Assembly: GCA_027037535.1 (NCBI GenBank)
Contig: JALVZQ010000003.1
Span: 268,890-332,889 of the forward strand
Reading direction: 5' to 3'
Length of the DNA stretch: 64,000 nt
Source of the DNA: Acidilobaceae archaeon
Lineage (GTDB): Archaea; Thermoproteota; Thermoprotei_A; Sulfolobales; Acidilobaceae
A model generated the notes under the pieces. That model was not told the origin of the DNA. It saw only the letters and a program-made list of their open reading frames with translations, and searched no databases. The position numbers and the translations under genes were made by a program. The first letter of the stretch is position 1, and every line of letters begins with the position of its first letter. Positions 36,772 to 45,093 of this stretch are shown here, piece after piece.

Positions 36772-36938
36772 CTTGTCTGCTCACCCCAGTTCGATAGGTA
36801 TCCTGTGGCGAGTGCTACGAGTGATATGGTTACGTAGTATATGTATAGTCCCCATCCCGTGGGGTGTTCACTGTATAGGGGTAGGTACATGAGTAGTAGG
36901 AGTACCAGGTAGATTATTGCAAGTGTTTTTCTGTTCAT
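36768..36938 (-). CDS. Small two-helix membrane partner of the symporter (56 aa)
   Basis: A 56-residue protein with two hydrophobic helices (LAIIYLVLLLLMYLPLY and YYVTISLVALATGYL), encoded directly before the symporter with a 4-nt overlap (ATGA-like). Small DUF3311/DUF4212-like subunits commonly accompany SSS-family transporters. An ATG at 36938 with GGTG 8 nt upstream is chosen; a longer reading frame upstream is cysteine- and leucine-rich without a start signal and runs across the palindrome, so I reject it. Confidence 0.7.
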   Translation of the reverse strand: MNRKTLAIIYLVLLLLMYLPLYSEHPTGWGLYIYYVTISLVALATGYLSNWGEQTR

Positions 36939-36954
36939 TACCGATACACCGAGT

Positions 36955-36970
36955 GGAAACAATTGTTTCC
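36955..36970. promoter_or_regulatory. Perfect 16-bp palindrome between symporter operon and regulator
   Basis: GGAAACAATTGTTTCC lies in the 65-nt divergent promoter. The TATA-like CTATATAAATA next to it (36976-36986) is 18-28 nt before the regulator ATG at 37004, fitting a leaderless transcript, and also reads as a TATA box toward the symporter, whose mRNA would then begin at or beside the palindrome. This suits repression of the symporter and autoregulation by the adjacent winged-helix protein. Confidence 0.7.
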
Positions 36971-37003
36971 AAATCCTATATAAATAACAAAGCAACAATA
37001 ATA

Positions 37004-37990
37004 ATGAATCAGGATACAGTCTTGACACAAAAAACCCATCGAACAGAATACACCATTCTAAAACACCTAATAGACCACGGCCCACTAAGCATAAACGAGC
37101 TAGCAGAAAAAACAGGCTACAACAGAACATGGATATGGAAAAAACTACGCGAACTAGAGAAGAAAGGACTAGTAAAACTCTCAAAGAAGGGAAGAATACT
37201 AATAGCAGATTACAAAGAGCCAGTAAAAGAACCCCAAGTAATAATCCTAGGAATCCTCAGAGCAGCAGAATACCCCTACATACTAGACTTCCACAAACGC
37301 CTACAAAAGAAATGGAACACAATAATCAAGATATACGACGACGCATACACGCTTGCCATGCACCTCGCAACAGGCAGAGTACACCTTGCAATGAATCCAT
37401 CAGTCACACTACTCCTAGCGCACAGAATAAGTGGAGGAAAAGTGTTCATAGCAGGAGGAGGAAGCGGTGGAGGAGCAGGCATAATAGAAAATCCCCGCGG
37501 CAGAGAAGGCCACACAACGACTATGGCCTCCTCAATGGAGTACTGTGCAGTAAAGGAACGCCTCCCAGGTCCACGCATCTATGCTAGAGGAGGAGACGAG
37601 ATAATAGAAAACGTATCGAGAGGAATAACACGATACGGTGTAGTCTGGGAACCATACCTAGGACTAGCACAAGCCAAAGGTCTCAGAACAAGAGCATGCG
37701 ACCTACCAGTATGCTGTCTACTAGGAATACACGACAGCATGATACACCACGTAGACAAGCTAAAAAGACTATTCGCGTACAGTGTAGAAAAAATAGCCAA
37801 GAGACTCGACAGCCCAGTCCTAATAGACTCCTATTCAAACCTCATAGGTCTACCCAGAGACCTTGTAAAGAGGGCAATCCTATCATATAGGTATTACCCT
37901 GAGACACCATACGATGTTCTCCAAAACAACGCTCAATTGATAAGGGAGACACTAGTACCATTCGACTTGGTGAGAAGAGCTGTCATCTAG
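37004..37990 (+). CDS. Winged-helix regulator fused to a substrate-binding-like domain
   Basis: A 328-residue protein. Residues 8-65 are a winged helix (PLSINELAEKTGYNRTWIWK and LRELEKKGLVKLSKKGRIL). Residues 75-320 resemble type 2 periplasmic binding proteins of the nitrate/sulfonate/thiamine-precursor kind: VIILGILRAAEYPYILDF, GRVHLAMNPS, the glycine-rich IAGGGSGGGAGII and YGVVWEPYLGLAQAKG. It lacks a signal peptide, so it is a cytoplasmic one-component sensor. It is divergent from the symporter operon across the palindrome. The downstream HAD gene overlaps its end by 11 nt when the CTG start is used. Confidence 0.8.
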   Translation: MNQDTVLTQKTHRTEYTILKHLIDHGPLSINELAEKTGYNRTWIWKKLRELEKKGLVKLSKKGRILIADYKEPVKEPQVIILGILRAAEYPYILDFHKRLQKKWNTIIKIYDDAYTLAMHLATGRVHLAMNPSVTLLLAHRISGGKVFIAGGGSGGGAGIIENPRGREGHTTTMASSMEYCAVKERLPGPRIYARGGDEIIENVSRGITRYGVVWEPYLGLAQAKGLRTRACDLPVCCLLGIHDSMIHHVDKLKRLFAYSVEKIAKRLDSPVLIDSYSNLIGLPRDLVKRAILSYRYYPETPYDVLQNNAQLIRETLVPFDLVRRAVI

Positions 37991-38606
37991 AAAGCCCTGT
38001 ATAGAACTAGTACTATTCGACCTAGACGGCACCATAATAGACACTATGGACGAATATGCTGAGGCCGTAGCCGACATTGTATCACCAGTACTGGGCCTTG
38101 ATAAAGAAACTGTGAGGCAGAAATACTTGTCGTTGAGCGGTAGACCGTTCAGAGAACAATTAAGACTGATGGGGGTTCCACCCGATAAAATAGAAGAGCT
38201 AGCCGTGGAATTCGAGAGAAGAAAAATAGAGATACTTAACAAGTACTATCCCGAGAAAATAGTGTGGGAACGAATAAACAAGTTGAAGAAATACGGTATA
38301 CGGACGGCAGTGTCAACGAACAATGAATGTCATCTTGTAGAAAGGATACCATGGATGAATCAGCTCTTTGACATAGTTCTCTGCTATGATCCTATTAAAG
38401 GACTATCAAAGGGAGAACCACATCTTTCTAGGCTGGAAGAACTGGGATACATCCGGGAGAAAACGGTGTTTGTAGGGGACAGCAAGTATGATCTCGAGGT
38501 GTACGCTCCTTATGGGGTGAAATCAGTGAAGACCGTAGGTTTGTGGAGACAGGATGATAACGTAATTGATACAATATTAAGATTAGCTTCTGAATGCAAT
38601 AAGTAA
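37980..38606 (+). CDS. HAD-family phosphatase, probable non-canonical CTG start
   Basis: A HAD-superfamily hydrolase. Motif I LVLFDLDGTIIDT lies upstream of the first ATG (38046), so that start would remove the nucleophile aspartate. No ATG, GTG or TTG exists between the preceding in-frame TGA and motif I. A CTG at 37980 follows GGTGA by exactly 6 nt and gives 208 residues, normal for the family; an ATA just before LVLF is the other candidate. Motif II is AVSTNNECH, and motifs III/IV are the KGLSKGEPH lysine and VFVGDSKYDLEVY. The substrate is unknown (phosphoglycolate phosphatase-like). It overlaps the regulator gene by 11 nt. Confidence 0.85.
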   Translation: MSSRKPCIELVLFDLDGTIIDTMDEYAEAVADIVSPVLGLDKETVRQKYLSLSGRPFREQLRLMGVPPDKIEELAVEFERRKIEILNKYYPEKIVWERINKLKKYGIRTAVSTNNECHLVERIPWMNQLFDIVLCYDPIKGLSKGEPHLSRLEELGYIREKTVFVGDSKYDLEVYAPYGVKSVKTVGLWRQDDNVIDTILRLASECNK

Positions 38607-38623
38607 GTGTGGGGCATAGGCTA

Positions 38624-39904
38624 ATGAAAAAACTAGCATTTAGACATATAGGGATCGTACTAGTATTATTGCTTGTTGTAGCCCAGTTAGGCGGCTTAGC
38701 CCTACATGCATATGCAGAGGAGCAGTCTATTATATGGCGATACGCTGCCCGGGGGAAAATAATCTCTCTTCAGGTGTCATATGATGCAAAGCACATATTT
38801 GTCCTAGATGATTCCGGATATGTATATTTCCTAGATAAAGACGGGAACGAGATCACGATAAAACGATTCACCGACATCGCATTTGACGACTTGTTTAATC
38901 CTGTCTTCAAGTTAGCAGACAAGAAGGTCATATTACTTGTAGCGGAGACTGTCGAAGATGGCCAGGTCTACTATGCGTATAGTGGCGACGGTAAAAGGCT
39001 ATGGAGTGTACTCATACCTGGCTATACGCTCTCCTACGATATAAGTCACGGAGGGAGCTACGTGGCGATAGCATATAGACCTTTAGAAGTAGATTCCGCA
39101 AACCCATACTTCGTCCTGGAACTTTACAGTAATGGAGAGAAAACAGCGAGCCTCAACCTACAGCTATCGAGTATAATCTACTTCACGGGCATAAGAGTTG
39201 CAGTGACTGATAATGGTATAGTGGCGGTGTTCAGGCCTGATATAAGAAAAGTAGAATTATATGATTCAAGCGGAACACTCATCAAATCATATGCTGTGGA
39301 CGGGGAAGGATCATTAGCGATGCTATCGATAGACGATGAGGGAACCAGGCTTGGATACTGTCTCGTTTCCGGACTGCAATGTACATTGACAGAGATCACT
39401 ATCGCTGACGGAGGGTCTTGGAGTGCAAGGTTTAAGATAAGTAGTATACCGGTGATCGCCTATAGTGCTGATTTGAGCCTTATCGCGTTGAAGAACGATG
39501 ATATCAATGTAACCTTTGTTGACACAGTAGAGAAGACATCTCGGACAGAGATAGTTAGGGATGCATCATATATAGCTGTCGACTATGAGGGTGATAACAT
39601 AGTTGTGTCAGGTGATAAGACAATCTATATTTTCAGGAAAGGCCTAGACGAAGCATATGAGACAACGATCTATGGGACGATAACTAGTCTAGCTATATCG
39701 GGCGACGGAAGGCTTATTCTAGCAGGCGATGATTGGGGTAGAGTATACGCGATAATGAACCCTGCAGAGGAGAAGACTTCGCAGATAGTCTCTATAATAG
39801 TGGGGGGGATAGTGATCGTTCTCGGCACGATGGCTATAGTGATAGTCATGAGGAAGAAGGAAAAGCCGGAGCCGGAGGAGGAAGAGGAGATTTATCCCGC
39901 ATAG
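38624..39904 (+). CDS. Membrane-anchored beta-propeller protein
   Basis: A 426-residue protein with a signal peptide (MKKLAFRHIGIVLVLLLVVA), a beta-propeller ectodomain made of repeated blades with patterns such as ISLQVSYDAKHIFVLDDSGYV and LAISGDGRLILAGDDWGRV, and a C-terminal transmembrane helix IVGGIVIVLGTMAIVIV followed by an acidic PEPEEEEE tail. WD40/PQQ-like propellers act as interaction platforms. ATG at 38624 directly precedes the signal peptide; a GTG at 38609 is upstream. Its function is unknown. Confidence 0.75.
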   Translation: MKKLAFRHIGIVLVLLLVVAQLGGLALHAYAEEQSIIWRYAARGKIISLQVSYDAKHIFVLDDSGYVYFLDKDGNEITIKRFTDIAFDDLFNPVFKLADKKVILLVAETVEDGQVYYAYSGDGKRLWSVLIPGYTLSYDISHGGSYVAIAYRPLEVDSANPYFVLELYSNGEKTASLNLQLSSIIYFTGIRVAVTDNGIVAVFRPDIRKVELYDSSGTLIKSYAVDGEGSLAMLSIDDEGTRLGYCLVSGLQCTLTEITIADGGSWSARFKISSIPVIAYSADLSLIALKNDDINVTFVDTVEKTSRTEIVRDASYIAVDYEGDNIVVSGDKTIYIFRKGLDEAYETTIYGTITSLAISGDGRLILAGDDWGRVYAIMNPAEEKTSQIVSIIVGGIVIVLGTMAIVIVMRKKEKPEPEEEEEIYPA

Positions 39905-39985
39905 CAGTATTGACTGGGATCGATGGTATCCCGGTATGGTAGTTCTCCCTAGTATTATATAATATTGGTTGGGGAGGATACATCG

Positions 39986-41317
39986 GTGATGCACGGGCGT
40001 AAACGCTTAGGGCTAATAATACGTTCGGCATATGGTGCAAAAAATGCGTTCTCGCCACTAATAGGTGTAATTGAGGATACTAAGTGGTATAAGGAGAATA
40101 GGATAAAGATTCTATTAACGGAAGAGGATCCGAGGCTCTATGCGAAAGAGTTCGTTGAACGAGGCTATGATGTCATTATTCTGTATGGGCTCTCCACCCT
40201 AGTATATCTTGATTTGAGAGACGAGATAAGAAGTGTAGCGTCCGAGTACAGAGTAGTTGCAGGAGGGCCACATGTTGAAGGTGCATACTGGCAAGTGCTT
40301 AGAGACGGCGTAGACATAGCTGTGGTAGGAGATGGAGAGCCCGCATTAGAGGCTATAGTAGAATACTATATGGGCTATAGGGAGAAGGAGGAGATCCCGA
40401 ACATAGCTTTTTGGGATGGTTCAAGGTTCAGGGTTGCCAGGATAACTCACATCGAACTAGACGACTATAAAGGCTACTCGGAGACTATGGATCTATATCC
40501 TCCGATAGAAATCATGAGGGGATGCCATAATACTTGCAAGTTCTGTCAAGTTCCATGGCTCTTCAAAAAGAAGGTACGATACCGGTCAATTCGATCCGTC
40601 CTTGATATAGTAAGGCATTATGTAGTGAAGGGGAATCGAAGAAGGATCAGGTTCACAGCACCCATTGGGTTCGCGTATATGAGTCCAGGGGAAGGAGTAA
40701 TCAACCATGACGCGATAGGAGAACTCCTAAAAGGCGTTAGAAGACTTGGAGGAGTACCGTTCCTAGGAAGCTTCCCGAGCGAGACACGGCCGGAATACGT
40801 TGATAGAAGAGTTCTACGAATAGTTAGACGATATGCTGGTAACAAGAAGATAAGCATAGGCCTCCAATCAGGCAGTGATAGGCTCTTATCGAGTATGAGG
40901 AGGGGTCATAGTGTGGAGCAGGCGCTCGATGCGGCTAGGCTCATCGTAGAGGAGGGATTCGTACCTGTGATCGACATATTGTTTGGGCTACCGGGAGAGA
41001 CAGAGGACGATGTCGTGGCCACAATAGAAGTCATGAATAAGCTTGTAGAGCTAGGTGCGAGACTACGACTCCACACTTTCATGCCGCTACCAGGAAGCCC
41101 GTTGGCACTAGCCAAGCCCCTAGGAATACACCCTCGCTATAAACGTGCGATAACCAGGCTTCTTGGTAAGGGAGTACTTGAAGGATACTGGGAGGAGCAG
41201 GAAGAGTGGGCAAGGAAAATATATTGTTTGATGGCGGGTGATCCGGCGCCGACCCCTGAACCTTCGCCACTATATGCGCCAGAGTGCTCTACCGAGACCG
41301 TGTCATCCTCTTCTTAA
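39986..41317 (+). CDS. B12-binding-like domain radical SAM protein
   Basis: A 443-residue radical SAM enzyme. The N-terminal domain (about 1-150) has the flavodoxin-like fold of B12-binding regions (VVAGGPHVEGAYW), and the [4Fe-4S] triad is in MRGCHNTCKFCQ (about 180-191). The barrel continues with SIGLQSGSDRLLSSM and DILFGLPGETEDD. The family carries out methyl transfers or methylthiolations, but this one is unassigned. The 3' end overlaps the convergent ABC permease gene by 29 nt. GTG at 39986 or ATG at 39989 both suit a GGAGG upstream. Confidence 0.85.
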   Translation: MMHGRKRLGLIIRSAYGAKNAFSPLIGVIEDTKWYKENRIKILLTEEDPRLYAKEFVERGYDVIILYGLSTLVYLDLRDEIRSVASEYRVVAGGPHVEGAYWQVLRDGVDIAVVGDGEPALEAIVEYYMGYREKEEIPNIAFWDGSRFRVARITHIELDDYKGYSETMDLYPPIEIMRGCHNTCKFCQVPWLFKKKVRYRSIRSVLDIVRHYVVKGNRRRIRFTAPIGFAYMSPGEGVINHDAIGELLKGVRRLGGVPFLGSFPSETRPEYVDRRVLRIVRRYAGNKKISIGLQSGSDRLLSSMRRGHSVEQALDAARLIVEEGFVPVIDILFGLPGETEDDVVATIEVMNKLVELGARLRLHTFMPLPGSPLALAKPLGIHPRYKRAITRLLGKGVLEGYWEEQEEWARKIYCLMAGDPAPTPEPSPLYAPECSTETVSSSS

Positions 41318-42599
41318 GCCTCATTATAAGTGGGTGACCGGTTATCAGGGCTTCACTACTCAATAGCCTGGTCGCTATCAATGTCCAGAATATTCCCTGT
41401 GCTACGAGTATGCCGAACCCGGTTAGCACCATCTGGTGGTCTCCAGTGATACTAGACGTTGCAATCATGCTGAGGACAGCGTATGGATCCAAGGCCAAGA
41501 GTATCTTTACACCGGTAGACAGCTGGGCTAAGTCTACTCCGAAGAACATCATGAACAACGGTATTGCTAGGGCGAAGCTTATATAGCTGGCGGCTAGCTG
41601 GCTACCTCTAACATCACTGGCTTGACTGCCCACAATGAATCCTATGACTATGCTAACGTATAGTGTCAGTGCTAGACCAATGCCTAGAACGATTATAGCG
41701 GATGTAGGAAGGGTTATAGTAAAGCCAAGGGTAGCTTCCTCTCCCGTCTGCTCTGCTGCTGCGACGGCGAAGCCTCTTTCAACCATTTTCAAGTAGATGT
41801 ATAGCCCAGCCATATAGCTGAGTACTCCTCCAATCGCTAGCACGGTTACAGCAGCTAGTTTCGAAACAAGTAGACTTCTACGTGAAACAGGAAGGGTGAA
41901 TAGTTTCTCGAGGGTCTTAGCCTCTTTCTCGAGGCCGAAGCTGATAGCTGCTACCTGGGTGGCGGATACAGCGGTCATAAGTACTGCTAGGGGGATGGCT
42001 AGGCTGACCCCCATTACTAGGCCTTGGAGCTGGTTAGCTGTGAGCAGTTCTCCCTTATAATAATATTCAATGTTTGTTCTTACAGGATTGCTTAGGAATC
42101 CTGCACTTATATCGGGCATATATTGTTTGAGGTAATCTGCTACAACTTGTAGTACTATGGATGATACTGCTCCAGCTATTCCTTGAGGCTTGCTGAGCTC
42201 GACGAATCCTATGCTTTCAGGCTTGTATATGAGCGTGATCGATGCAGGTATACCCTTCGTAATGTTCTCTTCAAAGCTATTGTTCAGCAAGAGGATAGAA
42301 TTGTATCCTTTGTTTAGAAGATCCTCTACCGAGATACCCGTATATATAGTAGCGTTCAACGCCTGTGCTAATGCCTTGGTTATATTCCCTGGCTCGCCTC
42401 CCTCGAAGAGTATAGCTACTTTAGGAGGCTTCGCTGCCTGCTCCACGACCTTACCCGCTGCTGCTCCCGCTAATCCACCCATTACCGCGTACATTATTAG
42501 GGGGCCTAGCAGGAGCCCGAAGAGAACGATTCTCTCCTTTATGAGCTCCTTAAGCTCTTTAACGATAAGTATCTTTAGCTTACTCTTCTTACGCGACAT
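41289..42599 (-). CDS. ABC-2-type transporter permease (NatB/YhgE-like)
   Basis: A 436-residue permease with an N-terminal helix (ELKELIKERIVLFGLLLGPL), a large extracytoplasmic domain (about 60-190, rich in N-x-S/T), and five or more C-terminal membrane segments, the layout of NatB-like ABC-2 permeases. ATG at 42599 is chosen because GGTGG lies 6 nt before; it overlaps the ATPase gene by 11 nt. Substrate unknown, possibly ions or drugs. Confidence 0.85.
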   Translation of the reverse strand: MSRKKSKLKILIVKELKELIKERIVLFGLLLGPLIMYAVMGGLAGAAAGKVVEQAAKPPKVAILFEGGEPGNITKALAQALNATIYTGISVEDLLNKGYNSILLLNNSFEENITKGIPASITLIYKPESIGFVELSKPQGIAGAVSSIVLQVVADYLKQYMPDISAGFLSNPVRTNIEYYYKGELLTANQLQGLVMGVSLAIPLAVLMTAVSATQVAAISFGLEKEAKTLEKLFTLPVSRRSLLVSKLAAVTVLAIGGVLSYMAGLYIYLKMVERGFAVAAAEQTGEEATLGFTITLPTSAIIVLGIGLALTLYVSIVIGFIVGSQASDVRGSQLAASYISFALAIPLFMMFFGVDLAQLSTGVKILLALDPYAVLSMIATSSITGDHQMVLTGFGILVAQGIFWTLIATRLLSSEALITGHPLIMRLKKRMTRSR

Positions 42600-43341
42600 G
42601 TTCCTCCACCTCTCCACCGACTGCATTTATGAATGCCTCTTCTAGGTTTGATGCATTGAATTGTTGCTTGAGCTCCTCGGGCGTACCAATAGCTATTATT
42701 TGGCCCTTGTCTATGAACGCTACTCTATCGCAGAGGTATTCTACTTCCAGCATGTTATGGCTAGACAATAGTACCGAGGCTCCAGTCTCTTTTACATAAT
42801 TTTTGATAGCTTTCCTCATAAGAACACTATGGTAGACGTCCAGTCCGCTTGTCGGCTCGTCTAGTATTGCTAGTTTTGGTCTTGTCATGAGGGTCGAGGC
42901 TAGCAATAGTCTTCTTTTCATTCCCTTGCTATAGCTCTTCATTGGATCCCATAGTCTTTCTCCAAGTCCTGAGATCCTGCTACCATACTCTACCATTTTT
43001 TCGGCTTCCTCACTGGTCTCGGCGTATATTTCTGCGAGGAAATGGAGGAATTCTATTCCTTTGAGGAACCGGTATACTCCGGCGTCTTCGGGGAGGTAGC
43101 TTATAATGCGTTTGACCTCGACTTCATCGCGCTTAGGATCTTTGCCATATATTCGTATGACTCCCTTGTCTGGGTGTAGGATGCCTGCAATTATTCTGAG
43201 AGTTGTTGTTTTTCCAGCTCCATTCGGCCCTATTAGTCCGAATATTTCTCCTTTCCCAATCTCAAAGGATACGCCTTTTAATGCAGTGACTTGGTCATAG
43301 GATTTCCAGAGGTTTTCTACTATTAGTGCGGTTTCTGTCAA
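42589..43341 (-). CDS. ABC transporter ATPase (NatA/CcmA type)
   Basis: A 250-residue ATPase with Walker A GPNGAGKTTTLR (about 37-48), signature YSKGMKRRLLLASTL, Walker B LAILDEPTSGLD and H-loop LLSSHNMLEVEYL. It is the first gene of a two-gene exporter operon with the ABC-2 permease. The start is divergent from the trkH locus. Confidence 0.93.
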   Translation of the reverse strand: MTETALIVENLWKSYDQVTALKGVSFEIGKGEIFGLIGPNGAGKTTTLRIIAGILHPDKGVIRIYGKDPKRDEVEVKRIISYLPEDAGVYRFLKGIEFLHFLAEIYAETSEEAEKMVEYGSRISGLGERLWDPMKSYSKGMKRRLLLASTLMTRPKLAILDEPTSGLDVYHSVLMRKAIKNYVKETGASVLLSSHNMLEVEYLCDRVAFIDKGQIIAIGTPEELKQQFNASNLEEAFINAVGGEVEEHVA

Positions 43342-43440
43342 TTATTCATGCACCGTTGATAATATAGGCGCCGAGGTTAGAGATTAAGGTTACGTTGTAT
43401 GGATGAGCTAACAATATAATTTACCCTGTAATCATCCCAA

Positions 43441-43474
43441 ATGTATATGAACCGCATAGTTATGCGTAATACAT
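43441..43474. promoter_or_regulatory. Nested dyad in the ABC/trkH divergent spacer
   Basis: CGCATA, two bases, TATGCG (43453-43466) is a perfect dyad, enclosed by ATGTAT (43441-43446) and ATACAT (43469-43474), also exact reverse complements. The 242-nt divergent spacer therefore holds a two-tier inverted repeat that could be a control site for the ABC exporter, the trkH gene, or both. Confidence 0.45.
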
Positions 43475-43490
43475 ATGAGAAGTTAGGTAG

Positions 43491-43550
43491 ATATGAATGA
43501 AACCTCCGACTCTGACCTTTGAACTGGATGATGAGGCCCTGCGATGAGGA
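43491..43550 (+). ncRNA. Weak C/D-box-like small RNA candidate
   Basis: Between the dyad and trkH, 60 nt carry TGAATGA, then CTGA (43512-43515), a 12-nt spacer, ATGATGA (43528-43534) and a final ATGA. The order and spacing resemble C, D', C' and D boxes of archaeal methylation guides, but the first C box and the final D box are imperfect. I give it low weight. Confidence 0.25.
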
Positions 43551-43583
43551 TCTATTAAGAGTATAATGTGCGAGGTCTAGGTA

Positions 43584-45077
43584 ATGGGCGTCGTCGATGT
43601 GTTGAGAAGGCTGGCCTGGGTAACTGGCCTCGCTATAATGGCGACAAGCCTATCACTTCTAGCCGCAGGAATATATGGGCTTATCAGATACGATTTCGGT
43701 TATAACTATGAACAATGGCCGGGAACAGTGATGTTTCTATCCGGGCTCCTATTCATTGTTGTGGGATGGATCCTCTACAATGTAGGTCGGGGTGCGACGA
43801 TAAGGCAGAAAGAGGCTATACTCACAACTGTTCTTCTCTGGCTCCTTATTCCACTCCTCGCAGCCTTACCCTTCAAGATAGCCGCTGGGATACCATACGT
43901 TGACGCTGCATTCGAGAGTGTGAGTGGATGGACTACAACAGGCCTCACTATTCTAACTGGTGAGCCTAGTAGCTGGCATGGAGTATATGTACCTAGCGTG
44001 GACGAGGTTCCAGATACAATTAAGATATGGAGGACGTTGATGCAATGGGAAGGCGGCCTCGGAATAGTTATATTAACGATCGCAATCCTGGCCCCTCCCG
44101 GCGTATCCGCGGCTGTACTATACCTGGCCGAGGGAAAATTTGAGCGGTTAGAGGCGAGCTTTAAACGGACAGCCGTACTGATGGCAGTCATATATCTAAT
44201 ACTTACAGGTATTGGAATCCTCCTATTTGTAGCGGCTGGCACAAGCGTATATGACGCCGTTAACCACGCAATGACAGGTATTGCCACTGCAGGTTTCTCG
44301 CCTCACAGTGATAGCCTCGGATACTATATGAATAAGCCAGCTGTTCTCGTCGCGGGCATGATAGTGATGTTCTTGGGAGCAGTAAGCTTTAGCGATCACT
44401 ATAACATGCTTAAAGGAAATTTCTCACAGGTGTTCACTAGTATAGAGTTACGGGCTCAGCTCTCAATCACTGCTCTAGCTATAATATTCTCGGTAATGGC
44501 GTGGGAGCTCTATTCATCATTCCACAACTCGTATAGTCTTCTCCAAGTAGTATTCCACGTAGTATCGGCTTTCGCAACGGCAGGATTCCAGGCAGGAAAC
44601 CTCCACACTACCCCCGAGGCATACAAGCTGTTGCTAGCGGTCCTCAGTATTATAGGAGGAAGCGCCTTTTCGACGGCTGGAGGAATAAAAGTACTCAGAC
44701 TGATAATAGCTGCGAAAGCCATCTCTATGGAGTCAGATCTGCTGACCCATCCGCCCGGATATGTGCCTAGACGGACCGTAGGAAAGTATTTTCTGGATGA
44801 GACATTGGTGAGAAGAACTCTGGCCACAGTAGCAGCCTTTATTGGTGCTTATACGCTCCTTGTAATGACTTTGGCGCTTGTGGCACCACGCTATGACCTA
44901 GGAGACATTATATTCGAGGTTGCAAGCGCGATGGGCAACGTAGGCCTGAGCGCGGGTATATCGGCGGCGTCAGCAGCGGTATCTGTAAAGCTCATATTGA
45001 TAGCGGCTATGCTTCTCGGACGATTAGAGGTTATAACTTATCTAGTAGTGATCCGTATGCTCTACAGCAAGAAGTAG
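43584..45077 (+). CDS. trkH: TrkH/KtrB-family potassium uptake protein
   Basis: A 497-residue membrane protein with four-fold M1-P-M2 repeats of the Trk/Ktr family. P-loop sequences include SGWTTTGLTIL (about 112-122), MTGIATAGFSPHSD (about 229-242), SAFATAGFQAGN (about 327-338) and SAMGNVGLSAG (about 449-459); the glycines are the selectivity filter. It should import K+ with H+ or Na+ and usually needs a TrkA/KtrA ring, which is absent nearby. The following gene is 16 nt downstream. Confidence 0.92.
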   Translation: MGVVDVLRRLAWVTGLAIMATSLSLLAAGIYGLIRYDFGYNYEQWPGTVMFLSGLLFIVVGWILYNVGRGATIRQKEAILTTVLLWLLIPLLAALPFKIAAGIPYVDAAFESVSGWTTTGLTILTGEPSSWHGVYVPSVDEVPDTIKIWRTLMQWEGGLGIVILTIAILAPPGVSAAVLYLAEGKFERLEASFKRTAVLMAVIYLILTGIGILLFVAAGTSVYDAVNHAMTGIATAGFSPHSDSLGYYMNKPAVLVAGMIVMFLGAVSFSDHYNMLKGNFSQVFTSIELRAQLSITALAIIFSVMAWELYSSFHNSYSLLQVVFHVVSAFATAGFQAGNLHTTPEAYKLLLAVLSIIGGSAFSTAGGIKVLRLIIAAKAISMESDLLTHPPGYVPRRTVGKYFLDETLVRRTLATVAAFIGAYTLLVMTLALVAPRYDLGDIIFEVASAMGNVGLSAGISAASAAVSVKLILIAAMLLGRLEVITYLVVIRMLYSKK

Positions 45078-45093
45078 GTTTGGTGGAATAGGC

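Noticed and set aside
36939-37184. N-terminal extension of the small symporter partner to 138 residues
   Set aside because: It would cross the palindrome and divergent promoter, is rich in Cys and Leu without a start signal, and overlaps the regulator gene.
37129-37587. 152-codon frame inside the wHTH/binding-domain regulator
   Set aside because: Same-strand shadow frame with low-complexity Arg/Thr/His composition.
38046-38606. ATG at 38046 as start of the HAD gene
   Set aside because: It removes motif I with the catalytic aspartate encoded just upstream.
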